Assembly (NCBI GenBank): GCA_945957555.1
Contig: CAMFLX010000009.1
Coordinates: 23,237-87,236, forward strand
Length of the DNA stretch: 64,000 nucleotides
Direction: 5' to 3'
From: an uncultured Cytophagales bacterium
Lineage (GTDB): Bacteria; Bacteroidota; Bacteroidia; Cytophagales; UBA9547
Shown here: positions 33,488-42,850 of the stretch, piece after piece
How positions within the stretch are numbered: the first letter of the stretch is position 1
Layout: each line of letters opens with the position of its first letter
Position numbers and translations under genes: made by a program
The notes under the pieces: generated by a model
Seen by the model: only the letters and a program-made list of their open reading frames with translations
Told to the model about the DNA's origin: nothing
Databases searched by the model: none

Positions 33488-35173
33488 ATTAAAACCTTAA
33501 TCAACATATCGTTATTGATTTCTTGTTTCATCTTTGCACAGGAGTTGGAAAGGTATCATTATATTAAGTTGGTTGATTCTGTTGCTACACATGTTTCAAA
33601 AAGGAATATCGATAAGTCAGAAGTTAATGTCTTTATTCAAAACAATATTAATACTTATAAATTCTCAGGATATTGGTTGGCGGGTTGTGATTCGATTAAA
33701 ACTATTGGAGATACATTAATAGCCTATATCCATCTTGGAGAAAAATTTAGGCGGTTTGAAATTTATTTTAATGATAGCTTTTGTGAAGTATACCCTAGGT
33801 TGTGTAAAAGTGTTATTTGGACTATTAAGGATGATATTTCTGCATTTGCAATCACACGGGTAAATAAGAAGATTGAAAGATTTTTTCAGACTACAGGACA
33901 TCCTTTTTTTTCCTATGTATATGATTCAATATCAATTACAAAGGAGCGAGTAAAAGTTGAATTGAACATTTATCCATTCTTATTAATTAGGTTCGATTCT
34001 TTAGTTTTCGATAGCCCTTCAAGGACTCAAAATAAATATTTGCAGAATCTTTTGGGGATTAAAGAGGGCAGTGTTTATAATCAAAGTAGAATACAAGACA
34101 TCACTAATCGTATTGAGAGTACCGGTTTTTTGGAAGTCGTAAGTGAGCCTTATGTAGTCTATAAATTTGATAAAGCCTTTGTACATATTGATCTGAAGGA
34201 AAGAAAATCAATGCTCATCAGCGGATTAGTAGGCTATTTACCTGATCAAAATACAAAAAAAAATAGTTTAGTTGGGGAGGCTTCTGTCAATTTTAAAAAT
34301 CTTTTTGGTATGGGAATCTTTTATGGATTAAAATGGAAAAGATTTCAACAGCGTTCTCAAGATCTTAACATGCAAATGAATATTCCGTTTATGTTAGGAT
34401 CTCCAATAGGAGGTACATTTGATTTAAACTTTTTGAAGCAAGATACTTCTTTTGTTAATGTAAATAGAAAGTTGAAGTTTGATTTTTTAGTTGGTAAGAA
34501 TTTGAATGCTTCATTTTCGTATCAGTACTATACGAGCGTTTTAAATTCTATAGGAAAGGAATATTCAAATAGTTTGAGGGGTAATAACACAAATCAATAC
34601 GGTTTAGGCCTTAATTATAATACAGTTGGTATTAGGTTTTTCCCAATAGGAGGCAGTGCATTCACGCTCGAAGGCGCGATTGGGGAAAAGATGCTAAGAG
34701 GGGAGACAGATTCTCTTGCTAGGTTTTCGACCCAGTTTAATGGATTGTTTGCATTGAATAAAATTTTAAGAATTTCACCAACTTCTGTTTTTGCAATGAG
34801 GATGGAAGGACGGCTTCTTTGGAACAATAGAAGAGTTATCTTGATTAACGACCTTTACAGGCCTGGTGGTATCAATGATCTACGGGGATTCAATGAAAAA
34901 AATTTTTTTTCAGATAAATATATTGTGAGTTCAGTAGAATATAGGAAGCTGATTAGTAGGGAATCGTACTTGGTTACTTTTGTCGATTTCGGATTGCTTA
35001 GAAGCTTGAATATTGATAATACTTTACATGCTCCGATTGGTATAGGAGTTGGAACTGTTTTTAAATCTTCTTTGGGTATATTTAAAGTGTTTTATTCATT
35101 GGGTAAATCAAAAGATCAAGATTTAAATATCCAAAGTTCAAAGATACATTTTGCTCTTACGAATGAATTCTGA
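33488..35173 (+). CDS. Omp85/TamA-family outer-membrane protein, probable ATT start
   Basis: From 33488 the frame reads (I/M)KTLINISLLISCFIFAQ, a normal signal peptide, giving 561 residues; the first standard start is TTG at 33515, which would leave only nine residues before the mature protein. Hence ATT at 33488 is my preferred start. Residues about 170-230 look like a POTRA domain (LLGIKEGSVYNQSRIQDI). The rest is a 16-strand barrel with the Omp85 lid-loop motif PGGINDLRGFNEKNFF (about 462-477). It may insert or secrete proteins or lipids across the outer membrane; the substrate is unknown. Confidence 0.78.
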   Translation: MKTLINISLLISCFIFAQELERYHYIKLVDSVATHVSKRNIDKSEVNVFIQNNINTYKFSGYWLAGCDSIKTIGDTLIAYIHLGEKFRRFEIYFNDSFCEVYPRLCKSVIWTIKDDISAFAITRVNKKIERFFQTTGHPFFSYVYDSISITKERVKVELNIYPFLLIRFDSLVFDSPSRTQNKYLQNLLGIKEGSVYNQSRIQDITNRIESTGFLEVVSEPYVVYKFDKAFVHIDLKERKSMLISGLVGYLPDQNTKKNSLVGEASVNFKNLFGMGIFYGLKWKRFQQRSQDLNMQMNIPFMLGSPIGGTFDLNFLKQDTSFVNVNRKLKFDFLVGKNLNASFSYQYYTSVLNSIGKEYSNSLRGNNTNQYGLGLNYNTVGIRFFPIGGSAFTLEGAIGEKMLRGETDSLARFSTQFNGLFALNKILRISPTSVFAMRMEGRLLWNNRRVILINDLYRPGGINDLRGFNEKNFFSDKYIVSSVEYRKLISRESYLVTFVDFGLLRSLNIDNTLHAPIGIGVGTVFKSSLGIFKVFYSLGKSKDQDLNIQSSKIHFALTNEF

Positions 35174-35209
35174 TTTGTGAGGTGTTGATTATAGAAATAA
35201 CAATTTTTC

Positions 35210-35238
35210 TTGTAAAGACGTAAAATTAAGTACTTTTG
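35210..35238 (+). promoter_or_regulatory. TTG-N18-TACTTTTG promoter of the WecA-like gene
   Basis: TTG at 35210-35212 and TACTTTTG at 35231-35238 are 18 bp apart. The ATG at 35245 is 6 bp beyond the box, so the mRNA should have almost no leader. Confidence 0.7.
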
Positions 35239-35244
35239 TACCCA

Positions 35245-36252
35245 ATGAGCACTTTTAGCTTTGTACTTTGCTTTTTATGGTCTTTTTTAATTGCGCTTTT
35301 TGCAATTCCATCGGTGAGGAGTCTTGCTTTTAAAAAAAGGCTTTTGGATGAGCCTAACAGTCGATCCATGCACGAGTCTTCAACGCCTAGACTTGGTGGT
35401 TTGGCGATATTTGCTGGTTTTCTTTCTGCAGTTACCCTTTTTGGAAAGGTTAATGAGTCTATTCAGTGCATGTTGTCGGGGGCAATACTTATTTTTTTTA
35501 TAGGCCTCAAAGACGATATTCTACCTGTGTCTCCAGTAAAGAAGTTTTTTGTGCAGATTTTATCTACAAGTATTCTTTTATTTATTGGGAATGTTAAAAT
35601 TACAAGTTTCCAAGATTTTATGGATATCAACCATTTGAATGAGGGAATTGGCTATTTTTTTTCCGCCATAGTCATTATTGGCATTACTAATTCCATTAAT
35701 TTGATCGATGGTCTTGATGGCCTAGCAGGATCGGTGATTATGTTTATTTCATTTGCATTTGGTGCAGTTTTTTATGTCAACGGAAATCATCCAATGGTAA
35801 GTTTATCTATTTGTCTTGCAGGTTCGACACTTGGTTTTTTAAGGTATAACTTCCACAAGGCGGATATTTTTATGGGAGATAGTGGTGCCTTAACTGGTGG
35901 ATTTATCTTGGCATTTCTATCAGTCAATTTTATTGAGAACAAACCTTTTGAGTCTACTATTGCTTTAGTAGTTGCAATATTATTCATTCCCATTCTAGAT
36001 ACATCAAGGGTATTTGCCTTAAGAATTTTAGATGGAAAATCGCCGTTTGTTCCAGATAAAAATCATTTACATCATGTATTAACGAGAATTGGATTCTCTC
36101 AAAAAGCAATTGTTTTTACTTTGATTTCACTTAACTTGGTAACAATATTGATTACTTGGTATTTTAGAGAGTTAGGAAATACATTTTTGGTAATATCAGA
36201 GGTAATTTTTGCTATAATATTGGTCGTATTGTTAAGAATATTTGAAAGATAA
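35245..36252 (+). CDS. WecA-like undecaprenyl-phosphate GlcNAc-1-phosphate transferase
   Basis: This 335-residue polytopic enzyme belongs to the MraY/WecA family. Motifs are RSMHESSTPRLGGLAIFAG, the Asp-rich NLIDGLDGLAG (about residue 155), MGDSGALTGGF and the His motif KNHLHHVL. It should attach a sugar-1-phosphate, likely HexNAc, to undecaprenyl phosphate, the first step of polysaccharide or O-unit synthesis. I use the ATG at 35245 rather than TTG 35236 because the promoter box covers the latter. It overlaps the DUF4271 gene by 11 bp. Confidence 0.9.
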   Translation: MSTFSFVLCFLWSFLIALFAIPSVRSLAFKKRLLDEPNSRSMHESSTPRLGGLAIFAGFLSAVTLFGKVNESIQCMLSGAILIFFIGLKDDILPVSPVKKFFVQILSTSILLFIGNVKITSFQDFMDINHLNEGIGYFFSAIVIIGITNSINLIDGLDGLAGSVIMFISFAFGAVFYVNGNHPMVSLSICLAGSTLGFLRYNFHKADIFMGDSGALTGGFILAFLSVNFIENKPFESTIALVVAILFIPILDTSRVFALRILDGKSPFVPDKNHLHHVLTRIGFSQKAIVFTLISLNLVTILITWYFRELGNTFLVISEVIFAIILVVLLRIFER

Positions 36253-37351
36253 GATTAAAATATTTTTCTTAATTTGGGTAGGCATTATTTCTGCTTATTC
36301 TGAAGTTGTTTTTTCTAATTCTAAAAAATTAGAGGATGAACTATTTGTGTATGATTCAAGATATCAAAAGCTAGTGCCTATGATAAATAGTAATGTAAAT
36401 ACTGTTCATTTTGTATTAAATACGAAGCTTTATCATGGACAATATTTGCGTTTCAATTCAGGTGGGGTGCTATCTGTTTTTGTAAATAATAAAATATTTA
36501 AGAAATATATCAATAATGATGATATCATACTGTCGGTGGATGATATACTTAAGGTATTTGGACCCAATGAACTTTTGATTACTCTATATAGTCCTCGAAA
36601 ATTGAGTGGAACCATTTCGTCTCTTTATCTTTGTACCTTACAAAATAATATTATAGCTCAAGAAAATGGTTATCGTATGATAAGTAGGTCTCAATTTGTT
36701 GTTAATCAATCATTTTTATTAGGGATGATATTGTTGTTTGTTTTATTCTATGCTGTGCAAAATGGAATAGCTCCTTTTTTTTTCAGATACGTTTATAATC
36801 CAATTAATTTATTTAGAGATTTAACAGGTGATGATCTTATTAATGTTGCTCGTTTAGATTCTTCTAAAATTATTTTTGTATTGTTTGATAGTTTGGTCAT
36901 TTCGAGCATATATTTAATGACGAATACAAATGCTTGGCAACCAACAATGTTGTCGAAAATGTTAATTTTGGCATTGTATATTATTTCATTGATATTTTTA
37001 AAATATATTTATAATCAGATCGTGGCCTATGTTTTTAGAATAAATAACTATTCATTCATTCAGGTTTTTCAGTTTCTGCGTCATTGTATGGTGTTTTCCT
37101 TAGCACTTTTGTGCTTATATTTAATATTTTGTTCTCCTTTTACGTTTTTTAGAGCTTCAGGCACTACGATTTTTGATGGACTACTACTGATATTAGTAGT
37201 TTCGTATATTGCAAAAGTAATATTCTCTCTAAAAAAGGTTATAAATCTTAGAAGTTTTTATTTTATTTCGTACATTTGTGTTTCCGAATTAATACCTGTA
37301 ATTCTTTTTCTAGTTTATTATTTTTCGAGAATTGATAAAGGAATCAGTTGA
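36242..37351 (+). CDS. DUF4271 membrane protein
   Basis: The 369-residue protein begins at TTG 36242 with a signal peptide or anchor (IKIFFLIWVGIISAYSEVVF). It has a non-cytoplasmic domain of about 130 residues, then about six membrane helices from near residue 155. It matches the Bacteroidota DUF4271 family, which is often located between sugar-transferase or hemD genes and porP-gldK. Function is unknown. It overlaps the WecA-like gene by 11 bp and is followed 4 bp later by hemD. Confidence 0.85.
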   Translation: MKDKIKIFFLIWVGIISAYSEVVFSNSKKLEDELFVYDSRYQKLVPMINSNVNTVHFVLNTKLYHGQYLRFNSGGVLSVFVNNKIFKKYINNDDIILSVDDILKVFGPNELLITLYSPRKLSGTISSLYLCTLQNNIIAQENGYRMISRSQFVVNQSFLLGMILLFVLFYAVQNGIAPFFFRYVYNPINLFRDLTGDDLINVARLDSSKIIFVLFDSLVISSIYLMTNTNAWQPTMLSKMLILALYIISLIFLKYIYNQIVAYVFRINNYSFIQVFQFLRHCMVFSLALLCLYLIFCSPFTFFRASGTTIFDGLLLILVVSYIAKVIFSLKKVINLRSFYFISYICVSELIPVILFLVYYFSRIDKGIS

Positions 37352-37355
37352 TAGT

Positions 37356-38147
37356 ATGAGATCAGAGAAGCAAAAGGAAACAATGGATAGAGCGCAAAGA
37401 GTTTCCAAAATTTTAGTGTCGCAGCCAAAACCTACAGATGAGAAATCACCATATTTTTTTCTAGAAAAAGAATACAATATAAGGATAGATTTCAAACAAT
37501 TTATCAGTATAGAGCCACTATCGTATAAGGAGTTTAGAAAGCAAAAGATCGATATTCTAGCTCACACGGCTACAATTTTTACAAGTAGAAATGCTGTTGA
37601 CAATTTCTTTAAAATATGTCATGAAGGCAAAATAGAATTGCCAGCAGATTATAAATATTTTTGCGTTAATGAGCAAACGGCTAATTATCTTCAAAAATAT
37701 ATAACTGTGCGTAAAAGAAAAGTATTTACTGGGACTAAAACTTCTGCAGAGTTAATTGAGTTAGTAAAGAAGCATAAAGACGAAAAATTTATTTATCCTT
37801 GCTCAAGTATTAGAAAGGATGACATACCGTTATTTTTGTCGGACAATAATTATACTTTTTCGGAGGCAGTAATCTATGATACTGTTTCTGCGGATTTGTC
37901 TGGTTATAATTTGCATGATTATGACGTAATAGCATTTTTTAGCCCATCAGGTATTGTTTCTTTGAAATCTAACTTTCCTGATTTTGAACAAAAAGATATA
38001 CGTTTTGCTGCATTTGGTCCTACAACGGCTAAAGCCGTAATTGATTCTGGTTTTGTTCTTGACATCGAGGCGCCAATGCCAAATGTGCCTTCTATGACTG
38101 GTGCATTGGAACAATACATCATTAAGGCCAACAAGGTAAAGAAATAA
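37356..38147 (+). CDS. hemD: Uroporphyrinogen-III synthase
   Basis: 263 residues from the ATG at 37356 (TTG 37332 and ATG 37383 are alternatives). HemD closes hydroxymethylbilane to uroporphyrinogen III with inversion of ring D. Motifs include ATIFTSRNAVDNFF, FIYPCSSIRKDDIP, YDVIAFFSPSGIVSL and FAAFGPTTAKAVIDSGF. No other heme-synthesis gene is adjacent. It sits between DUF4271 and porP, with start and stop codons nearly touching on both sides. Confidence 0.9.
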   Translation: MRSEKQKETMDRAQRVSKILVSQPKPTDEKSPYFFLEKEYNIRIDFKQFISIEPLSYKEFRKQKIDILAHTATIFTSRNAVDNFFKICHEGKIELPADYKYFCVNEQTANYLQKYITVRKRKVFTGTKTSAELIELVKKHKDEKFIYPCSSIRKDDIPLFLSDNNYTFSEAVIYDTVSADLSGYNLHDYDVIAFFSPSGIVSLKSNFPDFEQKDIRFAAFGPTTAKAVIDSGFVLDIEAPMPNVPSMTGALEQYIIKANKVKK

Positions 38148-39116
38148 ATGATGACAAAAGCCTCCCGATGGATTTCGTTGGTAAGGATGATCTTATTATA
38201 CCTGACCGTGTCTCTCACTGCTCAGCAAGATGCACATTTTAGTCAGTATATGTTTAGTTCAATAAATTATAATCCAGCTTATTCTGGAATGATTAATACT
38301 GAATTTACCCTTATACATAGATCGCAATGGTTGGGATATAATTCCACAAACAACGTGGGAGGGGCACCAAGTTCGCAATATTTGGGACTTACGACCCCTA
38401 TAAAATTTTTGCATGGAGGAATAGGGTTGACTGTTTTGAATGATAAGTTAGGCAGTATACGTAATATTTATTCTAAATTGAGTTATGCGTATCATATCAA
38501 TATCAAAGAAGATTCAAAGCTCTCTCTAGGTCTATCTGGCGGGTTCTATTCTCTTTCATCTAATGCTAATTACATATTCAACGACCAAAACGATCCAAAC
38601 ATAAATACTAGTAGCTTTCAACAAACAAAGCCAGATTTGACATTGGGCATTTGGTTTCATAACCCTAAATACTATTTGGGACTTAGCGCTGATCATGTTA
38701 ATTCACCTAAGTTTAAGTACAATAATCAATTGTATTCGACAATTGGTTTGCACTGTTATTTAACAGGAGGTTACATTTATAGTATAAATGACGATGTTAA
38801 AATAAAGCCTTCTATTCTGATAAAGACCGATCAATATCCTAAAAACATTTCATTTGACTTAAATACAAATATTGATTTCCTTGATAAGTATTGGATAGGT
38901 TTTTCTTATCGCAAACAAGAAGCCATAGTAGGTTTGATAGGGATTTCATTTCTTAGTAACAAGTCACTAAAGCTGGGTTATGCATTTGATTATGTAACCA
39001 ATGGCAGGGCTGCAAAGGCATGGACGTCACATGAGTTGATGTTGTCTTATGTTATACCTCCTTCATTATCAGTTAATAAGCCGGTTCTTAGGACCCCAAG
39101 ATATAGGTATAATTAA
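38148..39116 (+). CDS. PorP/SprF family T9SS protein of the gld locus
   Basis: This 322-residue protein has a signal peptide (about 1-25, ending SLTAQ) and the family start AQQDAHFSQYMFSSINYNPA. A beta-barrel follows, ending PVLRTPRYRYN, the form typical of PorP copies placed just before gldK. PorP-type proteins are needed for T9SS export; some anchor the PorK/PorN ring or receive cargo. The ATG immediately follows the hemD stop. Confidence 0.92.
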   Translation: MMTKASRWISLVRMILLYLTVSLTAQQDAHFSQYMFSSINYNPAYSGMINTEFTLIHRSQWLGYNSTNNVGGAPSSQYLGLTTPIKFLHGGIGLTVLNDKLGSIRNIYSKLSYAYHINIKEDSKLSLGLSGGFYSLSSNANYIFNDQNDPNINTSSFQQTKPDLTLGIWFHNPKYYLGLSADHVNSPKFKYNNQLYSTIGLHCYLTGGYIYSINDDVKIKPSILIKTDQYPKNISFDLNTNIDFLDKYWIGFSYRKQEAIVGLIGISFLSNKSLKLGYAFDYVTNGRAAKAWTSHELMLSYVIPPSLSVNKPVLRTPRYRYN

Positions 39117-39144
39117 ATTTTTTATTAAAAATGTCTAAAAAAAA

Positions 39145-39175
39145 TTAGAATATTTAAATTTAATATATAACTTTG
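39145..39175 (+). promoter_or_regulatory. Promoter before gldK
   Basis: TAACTTTG (39168-39175) with TTA at 39145-39147 at 20-bp spacing. It should give gldKLMN a transcript of its own starting near 39180, besides read-through from porP. Confidence 0.6.
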
Positions 39176-39244
39176 TAGACTATTAGAGATGTATATCTAG
39201 TAGAATTTGAATTTAAGTGTATGTTTGATAAAAACAACTGTGTT

Positions 39245-40276
39245 ATGTTGAAGTCAAAATTTGTGAAAAGTCTCATCGCGGTAATGGGAGTTAGTGCAGC
39301 CCTACTAGTACAATCGTGCGGTAAAAAAAGTACTGGCCTTGAAGGTCAACTTGTTGGTGTTCCTGATCGTGAAGGGTGGACGATGTCTGTACCTTACGGA
39401 ATGGTGGTAGCCCCTTCTGGTACATTTCATATGGGTCAAGCGGACCAAGATGTTCCTGCGACTTATGTGAATATGAACAAGCAGGTGACTATTGGTGGTT
39501 TTTACATGGATGATACGGAGATTACCAATAATGAATATCGCCAATTCATGAATGCTATGTTAACCGATTCTTCACAATTGGGTGTAGAATATCTTATGAC
39601 TGAACTTTACCCAGACACTATGGTTTGGATGAAGGATTTTTCTCACCACTATGGCGATCCTATGATGGAATATTACTATGCTCACCCAGCATTCGATGAC
39701 TATCCAGTGGTTGGTATCGATTGGGGTGCTGCTCAGAAATTTTGCGAATGGCGTAGTAACTATTTGAATGACTGGAGAGTCAATCAAATGGGTTTATTTA
39801 GAATGCCAAATTATAGACTTCCTTCAGAAGCAGAATGGGAATATGCTGCAAGAGGTGGTCGTGATATGGGTAAATATCCTTGGGGTAACCCTTATATTCG
39901 TAACTCTAAAGGTTGTATGTTGGCTAACTTTAAGCCAGGTAGAGGAAACTATTATGATGATGGATTCCAGTATACTGCACCAGTAGCTTCTTATTTTTCT
40001 AATGATTTTGGATTGTACGACATGGCTGGCAACGTTTCAGAGTGGTGTCAAGATGCTTTTAGTGAAGTTGCAGTGCCAGTTGTTTGGGATTTGAACCCTG
40101 TTTACTATGATGATAATGAGACTAGAAAAGTAATCAGAGGTGGTTCTTGGAAAGATGTTGCATATTTCTTAGAGACAGGTACTAGGACTTATGAGTATAG
40201 GGACACTACAAAATCTTACATTGGTTTCAGATGTGTTATGACTTATCTTGGTCGTTCTTCTGGTACTGAATTCTAA
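39245..40276 (+). CDS. gldK: T9SS/gliding lipoprotein GldK (PorK)
   Basis: 343 residues from the ATG at 39245, which gives a proper lipoprotein signal (KSLIAVMGVSAALLVQSC, Cys25); an ATG at 39221 adds eight residues. The body is a formylglycine-generating-enzyme-like (SUMF1) fold: GTFHMGQADQ, ITNNEYRQFM, RLPSEAEWEYAARGG, MAGNVSEWCQDAF and GFRCVMT. The segment RGGSWKDVAY lacks the catalytic cysteine of true enzymes, so it is structural. GldK and GldN form the periplasmic ring under the outer membrane. Confidence 0.96.
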   Translation: MLKSKFVKSLIAVMGVSAALLVQSCGKKSTGLEGQLVGVPDREGWTMSVPYGMVVAPSGTFHMGQADQDVPATYVNMNKQVTIGGFYMDDTEITNNEYRQFMNAMLTDSSQLGVEYLMTELYPDTMVWMKDFSHHYGDPMMEYYYAHPAFDDYPVVGIDWGAAQKFCEWRSNYLNDWRVNQMGLFRMPNYRLPSEAEWEYAARGGRDMGKYPWGNPYIRNSKGCMLANFKPGRGNYYDDGFQYTAPVASYFSNDFGLYDMAGNVSEWCQDAFSEVAVPVVWDLNPVYYDDNETRKVIRGGSWKDVAYFLETGTRTYEYRDTTKSYIGFRCVMTYLGRSSGTEF

Positions 40277-40342
40277 AATCTTTCAATTTTTAATTTTAAT
40301 TTTTAACTAAAACAATTAGTAAATCCTTAAATCTGTAAAAAA

Positions 40343-41164
40343 ATGGGTGCACATTATCGTTATTCTCAAGAACCTACTGCAAGGGAAAAGTTCTACACAA
40401 ACATTGCTCCAATCATCACTGGTGTTGGTGCTTCTGTAGCTATTATTGGTGCTTTGTTTAAAATTATGCACTGGCCAGGTGCTACTGGTTTCCTTATTGC
40501 TGGTCTTGGTGCAGAAGCTGTTTTATTCTTCTTGTTTGCATTTGCTCCTCCAGCTCAAGATCCAGACTGGACTTTAGTATATCCAGAACTTGGTGGCGAC
40601 AGCGAATCTTCATCTGTGAAAGAAGCTGATAAACCAAATTCTAAAAATTTAACTACAAAACTTGATTCGATGCTTGATAAGGCTAATTTGAACCAAGATT
40701 CAATCAATAAATTCTCTCAAGGATTGCAGAATTTGTCAACTACTGTTTCTCAAATGGGTGATTTGTCAAATGCAGCAGTAGCTTCTAGTGAGTATGCTAC
40801 TAATGTTAAGACTGCTTCTGCTTCTATATTGGAAATGAATAAATCATATTCTAAAACAGTTGATGCAATGTCTTCTATGGCAAATGCAACTTCTGATGCA
40901 AAGGAGTATCATTCTCAAGTTCAAAATATCACTAAAAATCTTGGAGCTTTGAATGCAGTTTATGAGATGGAACTTCAGGATGCAAACCAACATATCAAAG
41001 CTATGAACAAATTCTACAGTAATTTGTCTTCTGCAATGGAAAATATGGCTGAAGCATCTAAGGATACTCATGCTTTCAAAACTGAACTTTCAAAATTGAC
41101 AGGTAACTTGACTACTATGAACACTATTTATGGTGGAATGGTATCTGCAATGAGAGGTAACTAG
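40343..41164 (+). CDS. gldL: T9SS/gliding motor protein GldL (PorL)
   Basis: This 273-residue inner-membrane protein has two helices (about 22-41 and 48-68) and a long cytoplasmic coiled coil. GAEAV in the second helix contains Glu58, corresponding to the conserved acidic residue that couples proton flow. GldL is the pentameric stator-like part of the GldLM motor that powers secretion and gliding. The N-terminus is about 15 residues longer than in Flavobacterium. Confidence 0.96.
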   Translation: MGAHYRYSQEPTAREKFYTNIAPIITGVGASVAIIGALFKIMHWPGATGFLIAGLGAEAVLFFLFAFAPPAQDPDWTLVYPELGGDSESSSVKEADKPNSKNLTTKLDSMLDKANLNQDSINKFSQGLQNLSTTVSQMGDLSNAAVASSEYATNVKTASASILEMNKSYSKTVDAMSSMANATSDAKEYHSQVQNITKNLGALNAVYEMELQDANQHIKAMNKFYSNLSSAMENMAEASKDTHAFKTELSKLTGNLTTMNTIYGGMVSAMRGN

Positions 41165-41217
41165 TTCTTCATTTTCATTAATTATTGTTAGACTAATAAA
41201 ATTTTAAAGATAATAAA

Positions 41218-42825
41218 ATGGCAGGAGGAAGAGAAACCCCGCGTCAAAAGCTGATAGGTATCATGTACCTTATCCTTTTGGCACTACTTGCACTACAAGT
41301 AAGTTCTGCTATCATGGAGAAATTTAAATTCCTTGATGATAGTTTAGTTGAGGCTAATGATGGTGCTGAAAAAGGTGCTGCTAAATCATTAGCATCTATT
41401 AAAAAGTCTGCTGAAGAGGCTGGTAATAGAGACGTCGATAAGAAATTTGTCACTATGGCTGAGCAAATTACTGAGCATACAAACAAAATCAAGACTTACA
41501 TTGATGGTGTTCGTAAAGAGATGATTGATAAAACTGGTGGTCGTGAGGATGAAGCAGATCCAAACTCAATGTTCAAAGGAGCAAAGGCTGAAGGTGAAAT
41601 CGAAGATTTAATGTATGCTGGTGGTGCAAACAGTAAGGCTAATAAACTTAAAAACGAAGTAAATACTTGGTGTAAAGAATTGGCAAGAATTACTGGCGAA
41701 TCAGAAACTGAATATCCTGCGTTGGCTCTTGATGGTAAAGATGATAAAAGGATAACTGAAAAGGAGCAAAAGAAAAAGGATTATGCTGAGCTTAACTTTA
41801 CGCATACTCCAATGGTAGCAGCAATGGCTATGATGAGTGAGTTAAAGTCTAATGTTTTGAAGTATGAGACTAAAGCTCTTAATAAAATAGCTCAGCAAAT
41901 GGGTGCTGTAGATTTGAAATTTGACAAAGTTGAGGCATTTGCATCTGCAGAATCAAGAATCGTTGCATCTGGTGCAAAATATAAAGCTGATATATTCTTA
42001 GTTGCTTCTTCATCTGCATTGACTCCTACTGTGAAAGTTAATGGTAGAGATGTTAAAGTTGAAAATGGAAAGGGTAAATATGAAGTTACTGCAAGTGCTG
42101 GTGCATACGATGCTAATAACTTAGCTAAAGCATCTTATAACGCAGAAGTAACTGTTAAGTTTAATGGTAAGGATACTACTTTTAAACAAAAAATCGAATA
42201 TCAAATTGCAAAACCTGTAATTCAAGTTTCAGCTGGTGATATTGGTGCTTTGTACAGAAACTGTGGTAATAAGCTTAATATTGACGTACCTGCTTTGGGT
42301 GCATCGTACCAACCTTCTTTTAGAGGTGAGGGTACTGCCATCGAAACTGTACCAGGTCAGAAGAGTCAAGTGATCTTGGTTCCATCTAACCCAGAGTGTA
42401 AAGTTCATGTAACAAGCAGTGGTCAAAATATTGGTTTTGCGTCTTTCAAAGTTAGATTGGCTCCTAATCCACAGGTGTTGTTAGCAAACGGTGCTACTCC
42501 AGTTAATATTAAAGATGGTTTGAGTAAGAACTCTTTGAGAACTTTAAAGGTTATCGCGAAGGCTGAGGAAGGTTTCCAAAAGGCTTGTCCTAATGATGCA
42601 AGGTATAACGTTGCTCAGGTAGAGGTAATCTTGAAGAGAGGTCGTAGAGCGATCAAAGGCCCACAAAATATGACTGGTGGTCTTGGTCTTGCAGACTTCG
42701 TAAGTTCTGTACAAGAAGGTGATGCACTTATCCTTGATGTTAAAAGTGTTAAGAGAGCGAATTATAAAAACCAAATTGAGGATGCTAAATTCTCTGGCGG
42801 TTTGTTCGTAGTGCCTTTATATTAA
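41218..42825 (+). CDS. gldM: T9SS/gliding motor protein GldM (PorM)
   Basis: This 535-residue protein has one N-terminal membrane helix (about 12-34) beginning MAGGRETPRQKLIGIMYL. Arg9 and Tyr17, conserved for coupling with GldL, are present. The large periplasmic part has the helical D1 region and the beta domains that reach up to the GldKN ring. It transmits motion from the inner-membrane motor to the outer-membrane T9SS. Confidence 0.97.
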   Translation: MAGGRETPRQKLIGIMYLILLALLALQVSSAIMEKFKFLDDSLVEANDGAEKGAAKSLASIKKSAEEAGNRDVDKKFVTMAEQITEHTNKIKTYIDGVRKEMIDKTGGREDEADPNSMFKGAKAEGEIEDLMYAGGANSKANKLKNEVNTWCKELARITGESETEYPALALDGKDDKRITEKEQKKKDYAELNFTHTPMVAAMAMMSELKSNVLKYETKALNKIAQQMGAVDLKFDKVEAFASAESRIVASGAKYKADIFLVASSSALTPTVKVNGRDVKVENGKGKYEVTASAGAYDANNLAKASYNAEVTVKFNGKDTTFKQKIEYQIAKPVIQVSAGDIGALYRNCGNKLNIDVPALGASYQPSFRGEGTAIETVPGQKSQVILVPSNPECKVHVTSSGQNIGFASFKVRLAPNPQVLLANGATPVNIKDGLSKNSLRTLKVIAKAEEGFQKACPNDARYNVAQVEVILKRGRRAIKGPQNMTGGLGLADFVSSVQEGDALILDVKSVKRANYKNQIEDAKFSGGLFVVPLY

Positions 42826-42850
42826 TTAATAGTGTTATAATTAGAAGTGT

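Noticed and set aside
33529..33536. CATCTTTG as a promoter -7 box for a shorter Omp85-family gene
   Set aside because: The same bases encode the Ile-Phe-Ala end of the signal peptide, there is no suitable -33 element, and starting downstream would remove the export signal.
39245..40276. GldK as an active formylglycine-generating enzyme
   Set aside because: The SUMF1-like fold is clear, but the catalytic cysteine region reads GGSWKDVAY, and the operon context shows the structural T9SS lipoprotein.
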